Of a DNA stretch of 64,000 nucleotides, positions 19,421 through 28,155 are shown in pieces. The notes beneath the pieces were generated by a model. It did not search any database, was not told the origin of the DNA, and was given only the letters and a program-made list of their open reading frames with translations. Where the stretch lies: positions 62,001-126,000 of the forward strand of contig CALWIO010000002.1 in NCBI GenBank assembly GCA_944380765.1. The letters run 5' to 3'. The DNA comes from an uncultured Clostridia bacterium. GTDB taxonomy: Bacteria > Bacillota > Clostridia > Oscillospirales > Acutalibacteraceae. Both the position numbers and the translations under genes were made by a program. Within the stretch, counting starts at the first letter, position 1. Each line of letters opens with the position of its first letter.

Positions 19421-20737
19421 ATGAAAAAGACAACTTTTAAAAAGATTAAAATTAAAGGATATCTGGCTCAGCTTCTGGTTTTTACTCTGACGATTGTAAC
19501 GCTTGCGGTGACAGGACTGATAATTCCTCTCAGACCGGATTATTCCGAATCGGAAAAAAGAAACCTTGCCGAGTTCCCAGCGTTCTCCTTTGAGAGCTTT
19601 TTCAGCGGTAACTATTTTCATGAGTTGGGAAATTGGTATTCGGACACATATCCCGGAAGAGAGAGTCTCGTAGGCTTAAATTCTAAATTTAAAAGTATGT
19701 TCGGAATAAATGACGCCGAAATTCACGGCGAGGTGGTAGCCGGTGACGACATTCCCGACGAATATGTACCACCTGAGGAAACCGAGCCGCAAAGCGAGGA
19801 GGAAAGCGAGCCGCCCACCGAGGAATATATAGTTGAAGATGTTGATACTCAAAGTCTCGGCGCCGTTTTCGTAATGGGTGATATAGGCTATGAATATTAC
19901 AATTTCAGCAAAGACCAGGCTGACAGGTATATTACTAACATTAACAAACTTTCGTCCTCATTAAAGGACTCTGCAAATCTTTATGTAATGGTTGTTCCGA
20001 CAAGTATAGGAATCACCCTGCCGGATAACTTTAAAAACACCATTAACAGTTCCGACCAGGAAAAAGCCATAAATTATATGTACAGCGGTATAAGCGACGA
20101 TGTAGGTAAGGTAAATATATATAACACGCTTATGAGCCACCGTAGGGAATATATTTATTACAATACCGACCATCACTGGACAGCTCTCGGAGCATATTAC
20201 GCCTACACTCAGTACGCGAAAGCCAGCGGCATCACTGCCGTTTCGCTTGATAAATACACAAAGGTTGATTATCCGGGATTTTTGGGCAGCTTTTATAACG
20301 ATACCGGTAAGCTGCCCGTGCTTGAATCAAATCCTGATACTCTGACGGCGTATAAGCCTAATAAGAACGCTACTATGGTTTACACAACTGTTAAGGGTGA
20401 AAAGATTAACTGGCCGATTGTAAATGATGTGTCAGCATATCCGGCTTCAATAAAATACAGCGCCTTTATCGGCGGCGACAACCCGTTTACGGAAATTACC
20501 AACCCGGATATAACCGACGGTTCCTCAATAGCAGTGGTCAAAGAATCCTTCGGAAACGCTTTTGTGCCTTTCCTTGTTGAGAATTACAGCAAGATTTATG
20601 TTATTGATTACAGATACTATACGGGCAGCGTATCAAAATTCGTAAAAGACAATAATGTAAAAGATGTGCTTTATATCAACAATATTTCCGCAACCAGAAA
20701 CAAGTCGCTGATAAATAAAATTCAGAATACCCTTTAA
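19421..20737 (+). CDS. DHHW family protein, partner of the MBOAT acyltransferase
   Basis: The 438-residue protein has an N-terminal membrane anchor (about 11-33), then an acidic low-complexity linker rich in Glu, Pro and Ser (roughly 100-140). The extracellular domain carries the D250-H251-H252-W253 motif of AlgJ/AlgX-like esterase/transferase proteins and a late serine segment VKESFGNAF. By family it probably takes the acetyl group handed over by the MBOAT protein and places it on a glycan outside the membrane. The start was set at ATG 19421 because GGGTGA (19410-19415) fits it; the GTG at 19412 lies inside that site. It is the last gene before a strong terminator. Confidence 0.88.
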   Translation: MKKTTFKKIKIKGYLAQLLVFTLTIVTLAVTGLIIPLRPDYSESEKRNLAEFPAFSFESFFSGNYFHELGNWYSDTYPGRESLVGLNSKFKSMFGINDAEIHGEVVAGDDIPDEYVPPEETEPQSEEESEPPTEEYIVEDVDTQSLGAVFVMGDIGYEYYNFSKDQADRYITNINKLSSSLKDSANLYVMVVPTSIGITLPDNFKNTINSSDQEKAINYMYSGISDDVGKVNIYNTLMSHRREYIYYNTDHHWTALGAYYAYTQYAKASGITAVSLDKYTKVDYPGFLGSFYNDTGKLPVLESNPDTLTAYKPNKNATMVYTTVKGEKINWPIVNDVSAYPASIKYSAFIGGDNPFTEITNPDITDGSSIAVVKESFGNAFVPFLVENYSKIYVIDYRYYTGSVSKFVKDNNVKDVLYINNISATRNKSLINKIQNTL

Positions 20738-20740
20738 GAA

Positions 20741-20766
20741 AAAGCAGGCTTTGCGCCTGCTTTTTT
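20741..20766 (+). terminator. Terminator of the PHP phosphatase-ispE-MBOAT-DHHW operon
   Basis: AAAGCAGGC (20741-20749) pairs with GCCTGCTTT (20755-20763), loop TTTGC, followed by a T run. It lies 4 bases after the DHHW stop codon. Confidence 0.88.
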
Positions 20767-20768
20767 AT

Positions 20769-20797
20769 GTATAAACCCTTTTTATCAGTCATATATT
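20769..20797 (+). promoter_or_regulatory. Candidate sigma-E promoter of spoIIID
   Basis: GTATAAA (20769-20775) and CATATATT (20790-20797) are 14 bases apart. The Bacillus sigma-E consensus is KMATATT, 14-15 bases, CATACAMT. Spacing is exact and six of eight -10 bases agree. No sigma-A promoter of similar quality is in this gap. spoIIID is a classical sigma-E target, which supports the reading. Confidence 0.65.
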
Positions 20798-20823
20798 TAA
20801 GTAACTGACAAGGAGGGTTTATT

Positions 20824-21075
20824 TTGAATTATCTTGTGAAAGAACGGGCGTCAATGCTCGGAGAATACATAGTAGAGAATAACGCGACAGTTCGCGCGAC
20901 CGCAAAAGTTTTCGGCATAAGCAAAAGTACGGTGCACATGGATGTTTCGCAGAGGCTTCAAAAAGTTGACCCGTCACTTTACGGGCAGGTGCGAAAGGTG
21001 CTTGAAATCAATAAAGCTCAGCGTCATATAAGAGGCGGCCTTGCCACAAAGAAAAAATATATGAGTCAAAAGTAA
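20824..21075 (+). CDS. spoIIID: Sporulation transcriptional regulator SpoIIID
   Basis: SpoIIID is a small DNA-binding protein that controls many mother-cell genes in mid-sporulation. The 83-residue protein matches the family over its length: KERASMLGEYIVEN at the start, a helix-turn-helix (ATVRATAKVFGISKSTVH) at about 20-38, and the basic RHIRGGLATKKKY tail. The start codon is TTG at 20824, fixed by AGGAGG at 20811-20816 seven bases upstream. It stands alone between a terminator and the ileS promoter. Confidence 0.96.
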   Translation: MNYLVKERASMLGEYIVENNATVRATAKVFGISKSTVHMDVSQRLQKVDPSLYGQVRKVLEINKAQRHIRGGLATKKKYMSQK

Positions 21076-21113
21076 TTTACAGCGGTGTAAGCCTATTATT
21101 TTGCCCAAATCAC

Positions 21114-21141
21114 TTGAAATTTTACTTGTTTAGTGTATAAT
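21114..21141 (+). promoter_or_regulatory. Promoter of ileS
   Basis: TTGAAA (21114-21119) and TATAAT (21136-21141) are 16 bases apart. The leader is only about 45 bases, too short for the T-box riboswitch that often controls ileS in Firmicutes. Confidence 0.7.
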
Positions 21142-21191
21142 ATATATCTGTTGTATTTTAGGTATATTTCACTTGAAAGGTGGACAATAAA

Positions 21192-24100
21192 GTGGCAGAA
21201 GAGAAAAATCTCTTTGTTGACCTTGAGCATCAGGTAATGGAGCTTTGGGAAAAAGAGAAATACTATGACAAGCTGGTTGCCAAAAATAAGGGCAATAAAA
21301 TGTTCCGTTTCCTTGACGGACCTATTACCGCCAATAACCCCATGGGTATTCACCACGCATGGGGCAGAAGTATTAAGGACATTTTTATTCGCTATAAATC
21401 AATGCGCGGCTATGACTGCCGCCGTCAGAACGGCTTTGACTCGCAGGGACTCTGGGTTGAGGTCGAGGTCGAAAAACAGCTCGGATTTAAAACTAAAAAG
21501 GATATTGAAGAATACGGAATGGACAAGTTTACACAGGCCTGTAAAGACCGTGTAAAGCATTTTTCGGGAATTATTACCGAACAGTCAAAGCGTCTCGGTC
21601 AATGGATGGACTGGGAAAATTCCTATTACACCAATACCGATGAAAATATAGGCGGTATCTGGTATTTCCTTAAAAAGTGCGATGAAAACGGCTGGATTCA
21701 GCGCGAGTATAAGCCTATGCCCTGGTGTCCTCGGTGCGGAACATCTCTTTCTGAGCATGAGATGACCGGTTCTTATAAGCTGATGACTCACAATTCGGTG
21801 TATTTTAAACTGCCCGTTAAGGAACTTAATTCAAAAATTCTTGTCTGGACAACTACGCCCTGGACTCTTTCTTCCAATGTTGCTCTGGCTGTAAACCCCG
21901 AGATTGATTATGTTGAGGTGAAAGTCAGGAGCGACGAGCAGACTATAATCCTTGCTAAAAACGCAATAGGACATTTGGGCGACGACAAGCTTGAAGTTTT
22001 AAGAGCCTTTAAAGGCGACGAGCTTGTAGGGCTTCATTACGAAACCTGCTTTAACACAATTCCCGCTCAGAAGGATATTGACCACAAAATCGTAGCGTGG
22101 GAAGATGTTGCCGCCGATGAGGGTACAGGCGTTGTTCATATTGCTCCCGGCTGCGGTATTGAGGACTTTGAACTGGGTGAAAGACTGGGGCTTCCCAAAG
22201 TAATGCCCATTGACGATATTGGTATTTACCTTGACGGATTTGACTGGATGAGCGGCAAGGACAGCCACACTATTGCCGACGAGGTTTTTGAACATCTTAA
22301 AGCCGATAACAAACTTTACAAAGTTGAACCCCATGAGCACAGCTATCCTGTTTGCTGGCGCTGCAAGTCTGAGGTTGTATTCAGACTTGTGCCCGCGTGG
22401 TATATCAGAACCGAGGAGCTTAAACCCCGCCTTATGAAGGCTGCCGACTCCGTAAAATGGGAGCCTGCCTCAAACGGAAAGCGCATGCATGGCTGGCTTA
22501 CCAATATGGGCGACTGGAACATTTCAAGAAAGCGTTACTACGGTATGCCGCTTCCTTTCTATCCCTGCGACTGCGGCCATGTAACCGTTGTCGGTTCACG
22601 CAAGGAGCTTCATGACCTTGCCGTTGACCCGGCGAAGGTTGACGCTCTGCCTGAACTTCACAGACCTTGGGTTGACGAAATTCAGATTAAGTGCCCCAAG
22701 TGCGGCAAACCCGTATCGCGCGTTACCGAAATCGGCGATGTTTGGCTTGACGCCGGCATTGTGCCTTTCTCAACCTTCGGATATTTTTCCGATAAAGAGC
22801 AGTGGAAAAAGAATTTCCCTGCCGAGTGGGTTACCGAAATGCACGAGCAGGTCCGCCTGTGGTTCTATTCAATGCTCTTTATGAGCGTTGTGCTTGAAGA
22901 CAGAGCGCCTTATGAGCGGGTCCTCACAAACAGTACGGTTGTTGCCGAGGACGGCACAAAGTTCTCAAAAACCGGATTTATGATTAAATTTGACGAAGCG
23001 GCTGAAAAAATCGGTGCGGATACAGTCCGTTATCTGTATGCGGGCGCTCCGAACTCAAACGATGTGCGCTTCGGTTACAATCTGGGCGATGAGGCCAGAA
23101 GAAAAATGCTTTCCTACTGGAATATATATACTTTCTTCGACACCTACGCTCAGCTTGACAAGCCTGATTTTTCAAACTATAAGCCCGACCCGGAGCTTAT
23201 GAGTCCTACCGATAAATGGCTGATTGTCAGAACCAACGAGTTCATTAAAAAAGCCACCGAGAGTATGGACGATTATAAGGTCTATGTGCTTGTTAAGGAC
23301 TTTGAGGTGTTTGCCGACGATATTTCCAACTGGTATATCAGAACAAACCGCCGCCGTTTCTGGAAAACTGACGATGAGCAGGACAAGATGGTGGCTTACT
23401 GGACTTTGTTTACCGCTCTTAAAGCCTGCACTCAGATAATGGCTCCCGTAATTCCATTTATGACTGAGTACATCTGGCAGAATCTTATAAAAAAAGTTCT
23501 TCCCGGCGCTCCCGAGTCAGTACATCTCAGCGACTGGCCGGCTGTTACCGAGGGCTTTGAAGATAACTCGATTATTGAGAAAACCGCACTTGCCCGTGAA
23601 GTAATCGCGGTAGCTATGCGCCTTCGCAACGAGCAGCAGATTAAGGTGCGTCAGCCTCTTAATAAGCTTTTTGTTTGCTGTGATGGTGATACTGCGGATA
23701 AAATCAGGACTTTTGAGAAAAATATTCTCGATGAGCTTAACATCAAGTCTATTGAATATCTCAGCGATGTGAACGAGCTTGAGGACAAATACCTTGCCGT
23801 TAACTTCAAAGTTGCCGGAGCTGTTCTTAAACAGAATGTCAACAAGATGAAGCAGACTCTTGAAGAACTTGACGATGAGCAGATGAAAGCTCTTGCCTGC
23901 GCGGCTGAGCAGGGAGCGAAAGTAACTGTACCCGGCTGGGAAGGCGAGTTTGAGCCGTCAATATTCACGGTTATGAACAAGACCAAAAAAGGTATTGTGT
24001 CGGCTGAGTTTTCCGCAGGCGCGGTAGCCGTTGATGTAGTTCTTACCGAAACCCTTTTAAAAGAAGGCGTTGTGCGCGATGTAATCCGTCAGTGCCAGCT

Positions 24101-24320
24101 TATAAGAAAAGAAGCCGGTTATCAGGTTGAACAGCGCGTCAGGGTTTCCGTAAGCGTTGAGGACGAATTTATTCTCTCCGCTTTAACCGAGAAAAAGGAC
24201 TATATTATGAGCGAACTTCTTGCGGACTCGCTTGTGTTCAACAGCGCTATTGAAGCAGACCTTACCAAAGAGTTTGCGGTTAATGACAAAAAACTGGAAG
24301 TTTCAGTTTCAAAGGAGTAA
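21192..24320 (+). CDS. ileS: Isoleucine--tRNA ligase, divergent class I type
   Basis: This 1042-residue class I aminoacyl-tRNA synthetase has the IleRS layout: a catalytic N-terminal part, a large editing insertion (WTTTPWTLSSN at its start), zinc-ribbon cysteines (CPRCG, CWRC, CDCG, CPKCG), WNISRKRYYG, and an anticodon-binding C-terminal half. The two class I signatures are altered. The HIGH region reads HHAWG (54-58) and KMSKS reads KFSKT (590-594). It resembles the eukaryote-like IleS2 branch, which is often resistant to mupirocin. The start is GTG 21192, placed 8 bases after GGTGG; the earlier GTG at 21180 lies inside that ribosome site. Assignment to isoleucine is by overall likeness. 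Confidence 0.82.
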   Translation: MAEEKNLFVDLEHQVMELWEKEKYYDKLVAKNKGNKMFRFLDGPITANNPMGIHHAWGRSIKDIFIRYKSMRGYDCRRQNGFDSQGLWVEVEVEKQLGFKTKKDIEEYGMDKFTQACKDRVKHFSGIITEQSKRLGQWMDWENSYYTNTDENIGGIWYFLKKCDENGWIQREYKPMPWCPRCGTSLSEHEMTGSYKLMTHNSVYFKLPVKELNSKILVWTTTPWTLSSNVALAVNPEIDYVEVKVRSDEQTIILAKNAIGHLGDDKLEVLRAFKGDELVGLHYETCFNTIPAQKDIDHKIVAWEDVAADEGTGVVHIAPGCGIEDFELGERLGLPKVMPIDDIGIYLDGFDWMSGKDSHTIADEVFEHLKADNKLYKVEPHEHSYPVCWRCKSEVVFRLVPAWYIRTEELKPRLMKAADSVKWEPASNGKRMHGWLTNMGDWNISRKRYYGMPLPFYPCDCGHVTVVGSRKELHDLAVDPAKVDALPELHRPWVDEIQIKCPKCGKPVSRVTEIGDVWLDAGIVPFSTFGYFSDKEQWKKNFPAEWVTEMHEQVRLWFYSMLFMSVVLEDRAPYERVLTNSTVVAEDGTKFSKTGFMIKFDEAAEKIGADTVRYLYAGAPNSNDVRFGYNLGDEARRKMLSYWNIYTFFDTYAQLDKPDFSNYKPDPELMSPTDKWLIVRTNEFIKKATESMDDYKVYVLVKDFEVFADDISNWYIRTNRRRFWKTDDEQDKMVAYWTLFTALKACTQIMAPVIPFMTEYIWQNLIKKVLPGAPESVHLSDWPAVTEGFEDNSIIEKTALAREVIAVAMRLRNEQQIKVRQPLNKLFVCCDGDTADKIRTFEKNILDELNIKSIEYLSDVNELEDKYLAVNFKVAGAVLKQNVNKMKQTLEELDDEQMKALACAAEQGAKVTVPGWEGEFEPSIFTVMNKTKKGIVSAEFSAGAVAVDVVLTETLLKEGVVRDVIRQCQLIRKEAGYQVEQRVRVSVSVEDEFILSALTEKKDYIMSELLADSLVFNSAIEADLTKEFAVNDKKLEVSVSKE

Positions 24321-24324
24321 TAAT

Positions 24325-24537
24325 ATGTTTACTGTAACAAAAGATATGAATATAGGAGAAATCCTTGACAACGCGAGAGAAACTATTCCGTTCTTTTTAA
24401 ATCTCGGAATGCACTGCCTCGGCTGTCCTTCGGCAAGAGGCGAAACCGTTGAGCAGGCGTGCCTTGTCCACGGCGTTGACCCCGACGAGTTTGTTGCCGG
24501 ATTAAATGAGTTTATCGCGTCAAACACAGAAAAATAA
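24325..24537 (+). CDS. DUF1858 domain protein (redox-disulfide domain)
   Basis: This 70-residue protein consists of a single DUF1858 domain with the CxxC pair CLGC at about 32-35. The family is linked with hybrid-cluster proteins and other anaerobic redox enzymes; its exact role is not known. AAAGGAG lies over the ileS stop codon, so it is cotranscribed with ileS. The longer frame from 24220 overlaps ileS and lacks a ribosome site. A hairpin with a short T run follows immediately. Confidence 0.88.
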   Translation: MFTVTKDMNIGEILDNARETIPFFLNLGMHCLGCPSARGETVEQACLVHGVDPDEFVAGLNEFIASNTEK

Positions 24538-24541
24538 TTTT

Positions 24542-24567
24542 AATCCCCCTTTTTAAGGGGGATTTTG
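24542..24567 (+). terminator. Hairpin terminator after the DUF1858 gene
   Basis: AATCCCCCTT (24542-24551) pairs with AAGGGGGATT (24555-24564), loop TTT. The T run is short (TTTT), so readthrough into trmK 17 bases later is likely. Confidence 0.75.
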
Positions 24568-24580
24568 TTAAGGTGTTCAG

Positions 24581-25255
24581 ATGAAGCTTGATAACAGACT
24601 TTCGGCAGTAGCTTCGCTTGTCAATAAATGCGATTGTATAGCCGATATAGGTACAGACCACGCTTATCTGCCGGTGTATCTTATCGGGAATAATAAGGCT
24701 CGCAGAGCGGTTGCCGCCGATGTAAGAAAAGGCCCGCTTGACAATGCTCGCAAAACTGTTTCACAGTACGGACTTGAAGATAAAATTGAGCTTAGGCTTT
24801 CGGACGGGCTTAACTCCTTTAAAGAGGGGGAAGTGCGTGAAATTGCGGTCTGCGGTATGGGCGGACTTTTAATAGCTGATTTTATAAGGCGTACCGCATG
24901 GCTTAAAAGTCCTGAAACTCATCTTGTGCTGCAACCGATGACTCATGCCGAGGATTTGAGAAAAACGCTGTTTGACAACAGATTTTACATAGACCGCGAG
25001 GTTGCCGCCGCCGACGGGGATAAACTGTATATTGCGCTCAGCGCTTATTATTCGGGCAGGGTCATAGAATACAGTAAAGCTGACTGCGTTTTAGGCTCGC
25101 TTGTAAATAATTCCGACGAGTTAAGCCGCAGATATATTCTAAAAACAGCGGCAGCATATGAAAAAAAGCTTGCCGCGCTGAAAGCGGCTTCAAAGAATAC
25201 CGTTGAACTGGAAAAACTCGTTCTTGAAATTCATAGGTATATTGATAAGGCGTAA
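24581..25255 (+). CDS. trmK: tRNA (adenine22-N1)-methyltransferase TrmK
   Basis: TrmK methylates N1 of adenine 22 in tRNA. This 224-residue protein is an S-adenosylmethionine-dependent Rossmann methyltransferase with the family opening RL..VASLV, the SAM loop DIGTDHAYLP (about 22-31) and the catalytic-region motif CGMGG. A helical C-terminal tail follows, as in the family. AAGGTG precedes the start. It is directly followed by a Nif3-like gene, a pairing conserved in Firmicutes. Confidence 0.93.
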   Translation: MKLDNRLSAVASLVNKCDCIADIGTDHAYLPVYLIGNNKARRAVAADVRKGPLDNARKTVSQYGLEDKIELRLSDGLNSFKEGEVREIAVCGMGGLLIADFIRRTAWLKSPETHLVLQPMTHAEDLRKTLFDNRFYIDREVAAADGDKLYIALSAYYSGRVIEYSKADCVLGSLVNNSDELSRRYILKTAAAYEKKLAALKAASKNTVELEKLVLEIHRYIDKA

Positions 25256-25267
25256 GGAGATGGATAT

Positions 25268-26014
25268 ATGCCGACAGTAAAAGATGTATATAATTTAATT
25301 GACTCTTTCGTTCCCTTTGATACCGCTGAGGAATGGGATAATCCGGGACTTCTTGCAGGTAATCCCGGGCAGAAAGTGACAAAGGCCGTTTTTGCGCTTG
25401 ACGCAACTTCGCAGATAATTGAATCAGCGGCTGAATCAGGCGCTCAGCTTATAGTTACACATCACCCTGTGATTTTTAAGCCTGTTTCAAGCGTGTTAAA
25501 AGACAGCTTGGTGTATTCTTTGATTGAAAACGGCCTGTCGGTAATCTGCGCCCATACAAATTTTGATTTTGCCAATGGCGGTGTCAACGATACACTTTGC
25601 GAAAAGCTGGGCCTTTCAGGATTTTACAGACAGCACGGCTCTCTTTTTAATATCGCAGAGTTTAAAGAGGGAATTACACCGGTGGAATTTGTTAAAGGAA
25701 TTAAGAAATCCCTCGGCGCCGATGTAAGATATAATAAAAACGGCAAAACCATTTACAAAGCTGCGGTTTTGTGCGGAGGCGGAGCCGGTTATCTTGAAGA
25801 AGCGCATAATCTCGGCTGTGACGCTCTTGTTACGGGTGACGCGGGACATCACCATTTTCTTGACGCCGATGTTTACGGTATGACTCTTGCAGCGGCAGGT
25901 CATTTTGAAACAGAGTTTCCCGCTGTGGAAATTCTCGCTTCGCTTGTGGAAAAAAACTTTGAAGATATAGAATGCATAAGGGCCGACCAAAAATCGCCCG
26001 TTTGCTTAATGTAA
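25268..26014 (+). CDS. Nif3-like dinuclear metal hexameric protein (YqfO family)
   Basis: The 248-residue protein has the Nif3 metal-binding signatures: AEEWDNPGL near the N-terminus, THHP (about 65-68), CAHTNFDFA, and GDAGHHHFLDA in the second half. It lacks the extra internal domain of the longer Bacillus YqfO. The family is often labelled GTP cyclohydrolase type 2, but that activity is not firmly established for most members. It sits 12 bases after trmK behind AAGGAGAT, and rqcH begins 7 bases after its stop. Confidence 0.9.
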   Translation: MPTVKDVYNLIDSFVPFDTAEEWDNPGLLAGNPGQKVTKAVFALDATSQIIESAAESGAQLIVTHHPVIFKPVSSVLKDSLVYSLIENGLSVICAHTNFDFANGGVNDTLCEKLGLSGFYRQHGSLFNIAEFKEGITPVEFVKGIKKSLGADVRYNKNGKTIYKAAVLCGGGAGYLEEAHNLGCDALVTGDAGHHHFLDADVYGMTLAAAGHFETEFPAVEILASLVEKNFEDIECIRADQKSPVCLM

Positions 26015-26021
26015 ATATACT

Positions 26022-27773
26022 ATGGCTTTAGACGGAATTACTTTAATGCTCGTAAACAACGAGCTGAAAAAATATATAACCGGCGCGAAAATTGAAAAAA
26101 TACATCAGCCCTCGAAAAATGAACTGGTGATAATTTTCCGTACAAGAACAGGCGCGTACAGGCTTTATTTGTCCTGCGACGGGCAGAGTCCCCGCATTCA
26201 TCTCACAAGATACGCTCAGGAAAACCCAAAAGTACCGCCTATGATTTGCATGCTTATAAGGAAGCTGCTGGTCGGAGCGGTTTTGGAAGATATACGCCAG
26301 ATAAGAAAAGACAGAATATTGGTGTTTGACTTTTCGGGTACTACCGAAATAGGCGACAGAACAAAATACCATCTTATCTGCGAAATTTTAGGGCCTAAAA
26401 GCAATATTATTCTCTGTAACAACGAATATGTGATTATTGACGCGCTCAGGCGCGTTGAGGAAAGCTCTGCAAATTCGCGCGAAATTCTGCCCGGGCTTAA
26501 ATATGAAGAGCCTTTCTCAAAAGAAAAATCTGACATATTGGAAACGGACGGCGATTTAATAGTTTCAAGCGTAGTTTCGAAGAACGCGCTTTTATCAAAG
26601 GCGGTTCTTGACAGCGTTGACGGCATTTCTCCAATAGTCGCAAGGGAGATTGCTTACAGAACTGTTTTCGGTGACAAAGAGGCTGACAAGCTTTTGCCTA
26701 TCGAGCGTGAAAGACTCGCTTCTGAGCTTGGCTTATTAAAAGAACAGATAATGACAACGCCCCGTCCTCAAATGCTTTTAAAGGACAAAAGCACGCCCTT
26801 TGATTTTTCCTTTACCGATATAAGACAGTACGGAAAAACGCTGATAAAGCGGAATTATCAGACATTCTGCGAGCTTCTTGACGACTTTTATTTTGAGCGT
26901 GACCGTCAGTTAAGAATTAAGCGTAAAGCCGGAGATTTGTTTAAAATTCTCGGCAGCGCGGTTGAGCGCACTTCAAGAAAAATAAACAACCGTAAGCTTG
27001 AACTTGAAAAAAGCGAAAACCGTGAACAGCTCAGGATATATGCGGAACTTATTACGGCTAATCAGTACCGGCTGACCGAGAAATCCTCCGTTTATGAGGT
27101 TGAAAACTATTACGAAAACAACAGCGTTATAAAAATACCGGCAAACCCGGCGCTTACCGCTCAGCAGAACGCCCAGAAATATTATAAGGAATATAAAAAA
27201 GCCGCGAATGCCGAAAAGCTTTTGCACTCGCTTATTGAACAGGGCGAGCAGGAGCTAATTTACCTTGACTCGGTGCTTGACGCCCTTTCACGGGCGGAAA
27301 CCGAAAGCGAAATTGCGGCAATACGCGCCGAGCTTGAAAAAGAGGGCTATTTAAAGCAGAAAAAGACAAAAAATTCCAAAAAGGAAAAACAGCTTCCTCC
27401 TCTGAATTTTGTATCAGAAGACGGTTTTAAGATTTTGGTCGGCAGAAATAATGTCCAGAACGATTATCTCACTTTAAAAACAGCGAAAAACCACGATATC
27501 TGGCTTCATGTTCAAAAACAGCCCGGCTCTCATGTGATAATTGTTTCGGAAAACAGCCGTCCCGTGTCCGAAATAGCCGTATTTCAGGCGGCTGTGCTTG
27601 CGGCTTATTACAGCAAGGCGCAGAAATCCTCTTCTGTTGCTGTTGATTATACGGAAGTTAAAAATGTAAAAAAGCCTAACGGCGCGCTTCCGGGAAAGGT
27701 GATTTATACAACTTACAAAACCGTATTTGTCACTCCCGATGAAGATATCGTTAAGGAACTTACAGTAAAATAA
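26022..27773 (+). CDS. rqcH: RqcH/NFACT ribosome quality-control protein
   Basis: RqcH (older name fibronectin-binding protein FbpA) binds the stalled 50S subunit and directs addition of alanine tails to unfinished chains. The 583-residue protein shows an NFACT-N domain (from ALDGITLMLVNNEL), a helix-hairpin-helix middle part, a long coiled coil (about 300-430) and the C-terminal NFACT-R domain with HDIWLHVQKQPGSHVI. The full length fits a bacterial RqcH. No Shine-Dalgarno site is visible before ATG 26022; the 7-base distance from the Nif3 stop suggests coupling. A strong terminator follows. Confidence 0.94.
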   Translation: MALDGITLMLVNNELKKYITGAKIEKIHQPSKNELVIIFRTRTGAYRLYLSCDGQSPRIHLTRYAQENPKVPPMICMLIRKLLVGAVLEDIRQIRKDRILVFDFSGTTEIGDRTKYHLICEILGPKSNIILCNNEYVIIDALRRVEESSANSREILPGLKYEEPFSKEKSDILETDGDLIVSSVVSKNALLSKAVLDSVDGISPIVAREIAYRTVFGDKEADKLLPIERERLASELGLLKEQIMTTPRPQMLLKDKSTPFDFSFTDIRQYGKTLIKRNYQTFCELLDDFYFERDRQLRIKRKAGDLFKILGSAVERTSRKINNRKLELEKSENREQLRIYAELITANQYRLTEKSSVYEVENYYENNSVIKIPANPALTAQQNAQKYYKEYKKAANAEKLLHSLIEQGEQELIYLDSVLDALSRAETESEIAAIRAELEKEGYLKQKKTKNSKKEKQLPPLNFVSEDGFKILVGRNNVQNDYLTLKTAKNHDIWLHVQKQPGSHVIIVSENSRPVSEIAVFQAAVLAAYYSKAQKSSSVAVDYTEVKNVKKPNGALPGKVIYTTYKTVFVTPDEDIVKELTVK

Positions 27774-27801
27774 AAGCGGAAAGAACGCTCTTTCCGCTTT
27801 T
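27772..27801. terminator. Bidirectional terminator between rqcH and the DUF378 gene
   Basis: A perfect 13-base-pair stem (27772-27784 with 27789-27801), loop ACGC, starts with A residues and ends with T residues. It begins inside the rqcH stop region and faces the converging DUF378 gene. Confidence 0.9.
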
Positions 27802-27818
27802 ACTTTTTATTTATTGCT

Positions 27819-28031
27819 TTATTCACTGTCGGACGATAAAACTTCATTTTCTCTGAATAACAGCGACAAGCACCAAATTCCCGCAAGTGCTACAACCGTG
27901 TAAATTATACGGCTTATAATTGCGCTCTGTCCGCCGAATATCCACGCAACAAGGTCAAACTGAAAAAGTCCTATTGCGCCCCAGTTCAAAGCACCGATTA
28001 CAACGAGAATCAATGAAATTCTGTCAAGCAT
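27819..28031 (-). CDS. DUF378 small membrane protein (YuzA-like)
   Basis: The 70-residue protein has two hydrophobic helices (about 5-25 and 38-58) around the typical motif GALNWGAIGLFQFDLV. The family is widespread in bacteria and without known function. It is preceded by AAGGAG at a normal distance. It is transcribed alone or by readthrough from metK, which ends 125 bases upstream on the same strand; no hairpin was seen between them. Confidence 0.88.
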   Translation of the reverse strand: MLDRISLILVVIGALNWGAIGLFQFDLVAWIFGGQSAIISRIIYTVVALAGIWCLSLLFRENEVLSSDSE

Positions 28032-28155
28032 TCCTTTTCACTCCTTAATAATAGCATCAGTAAAGATATGTCCGATTGAGGCTTTATCTTTCCGCAAGAT
28101 TATTATGAGTATTTTAAAATGCATTATACTTTTAAGGTTTTGAAAAAATTTTCTT

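Noticed and set aside
21076-21191. T-box riboswitch before ileS
   Set aside because: A sigma-A-like promoter ends at 21141, leaving about 45 bases of leader, too short for a T-box. No T-box sequence or terminator is seen.
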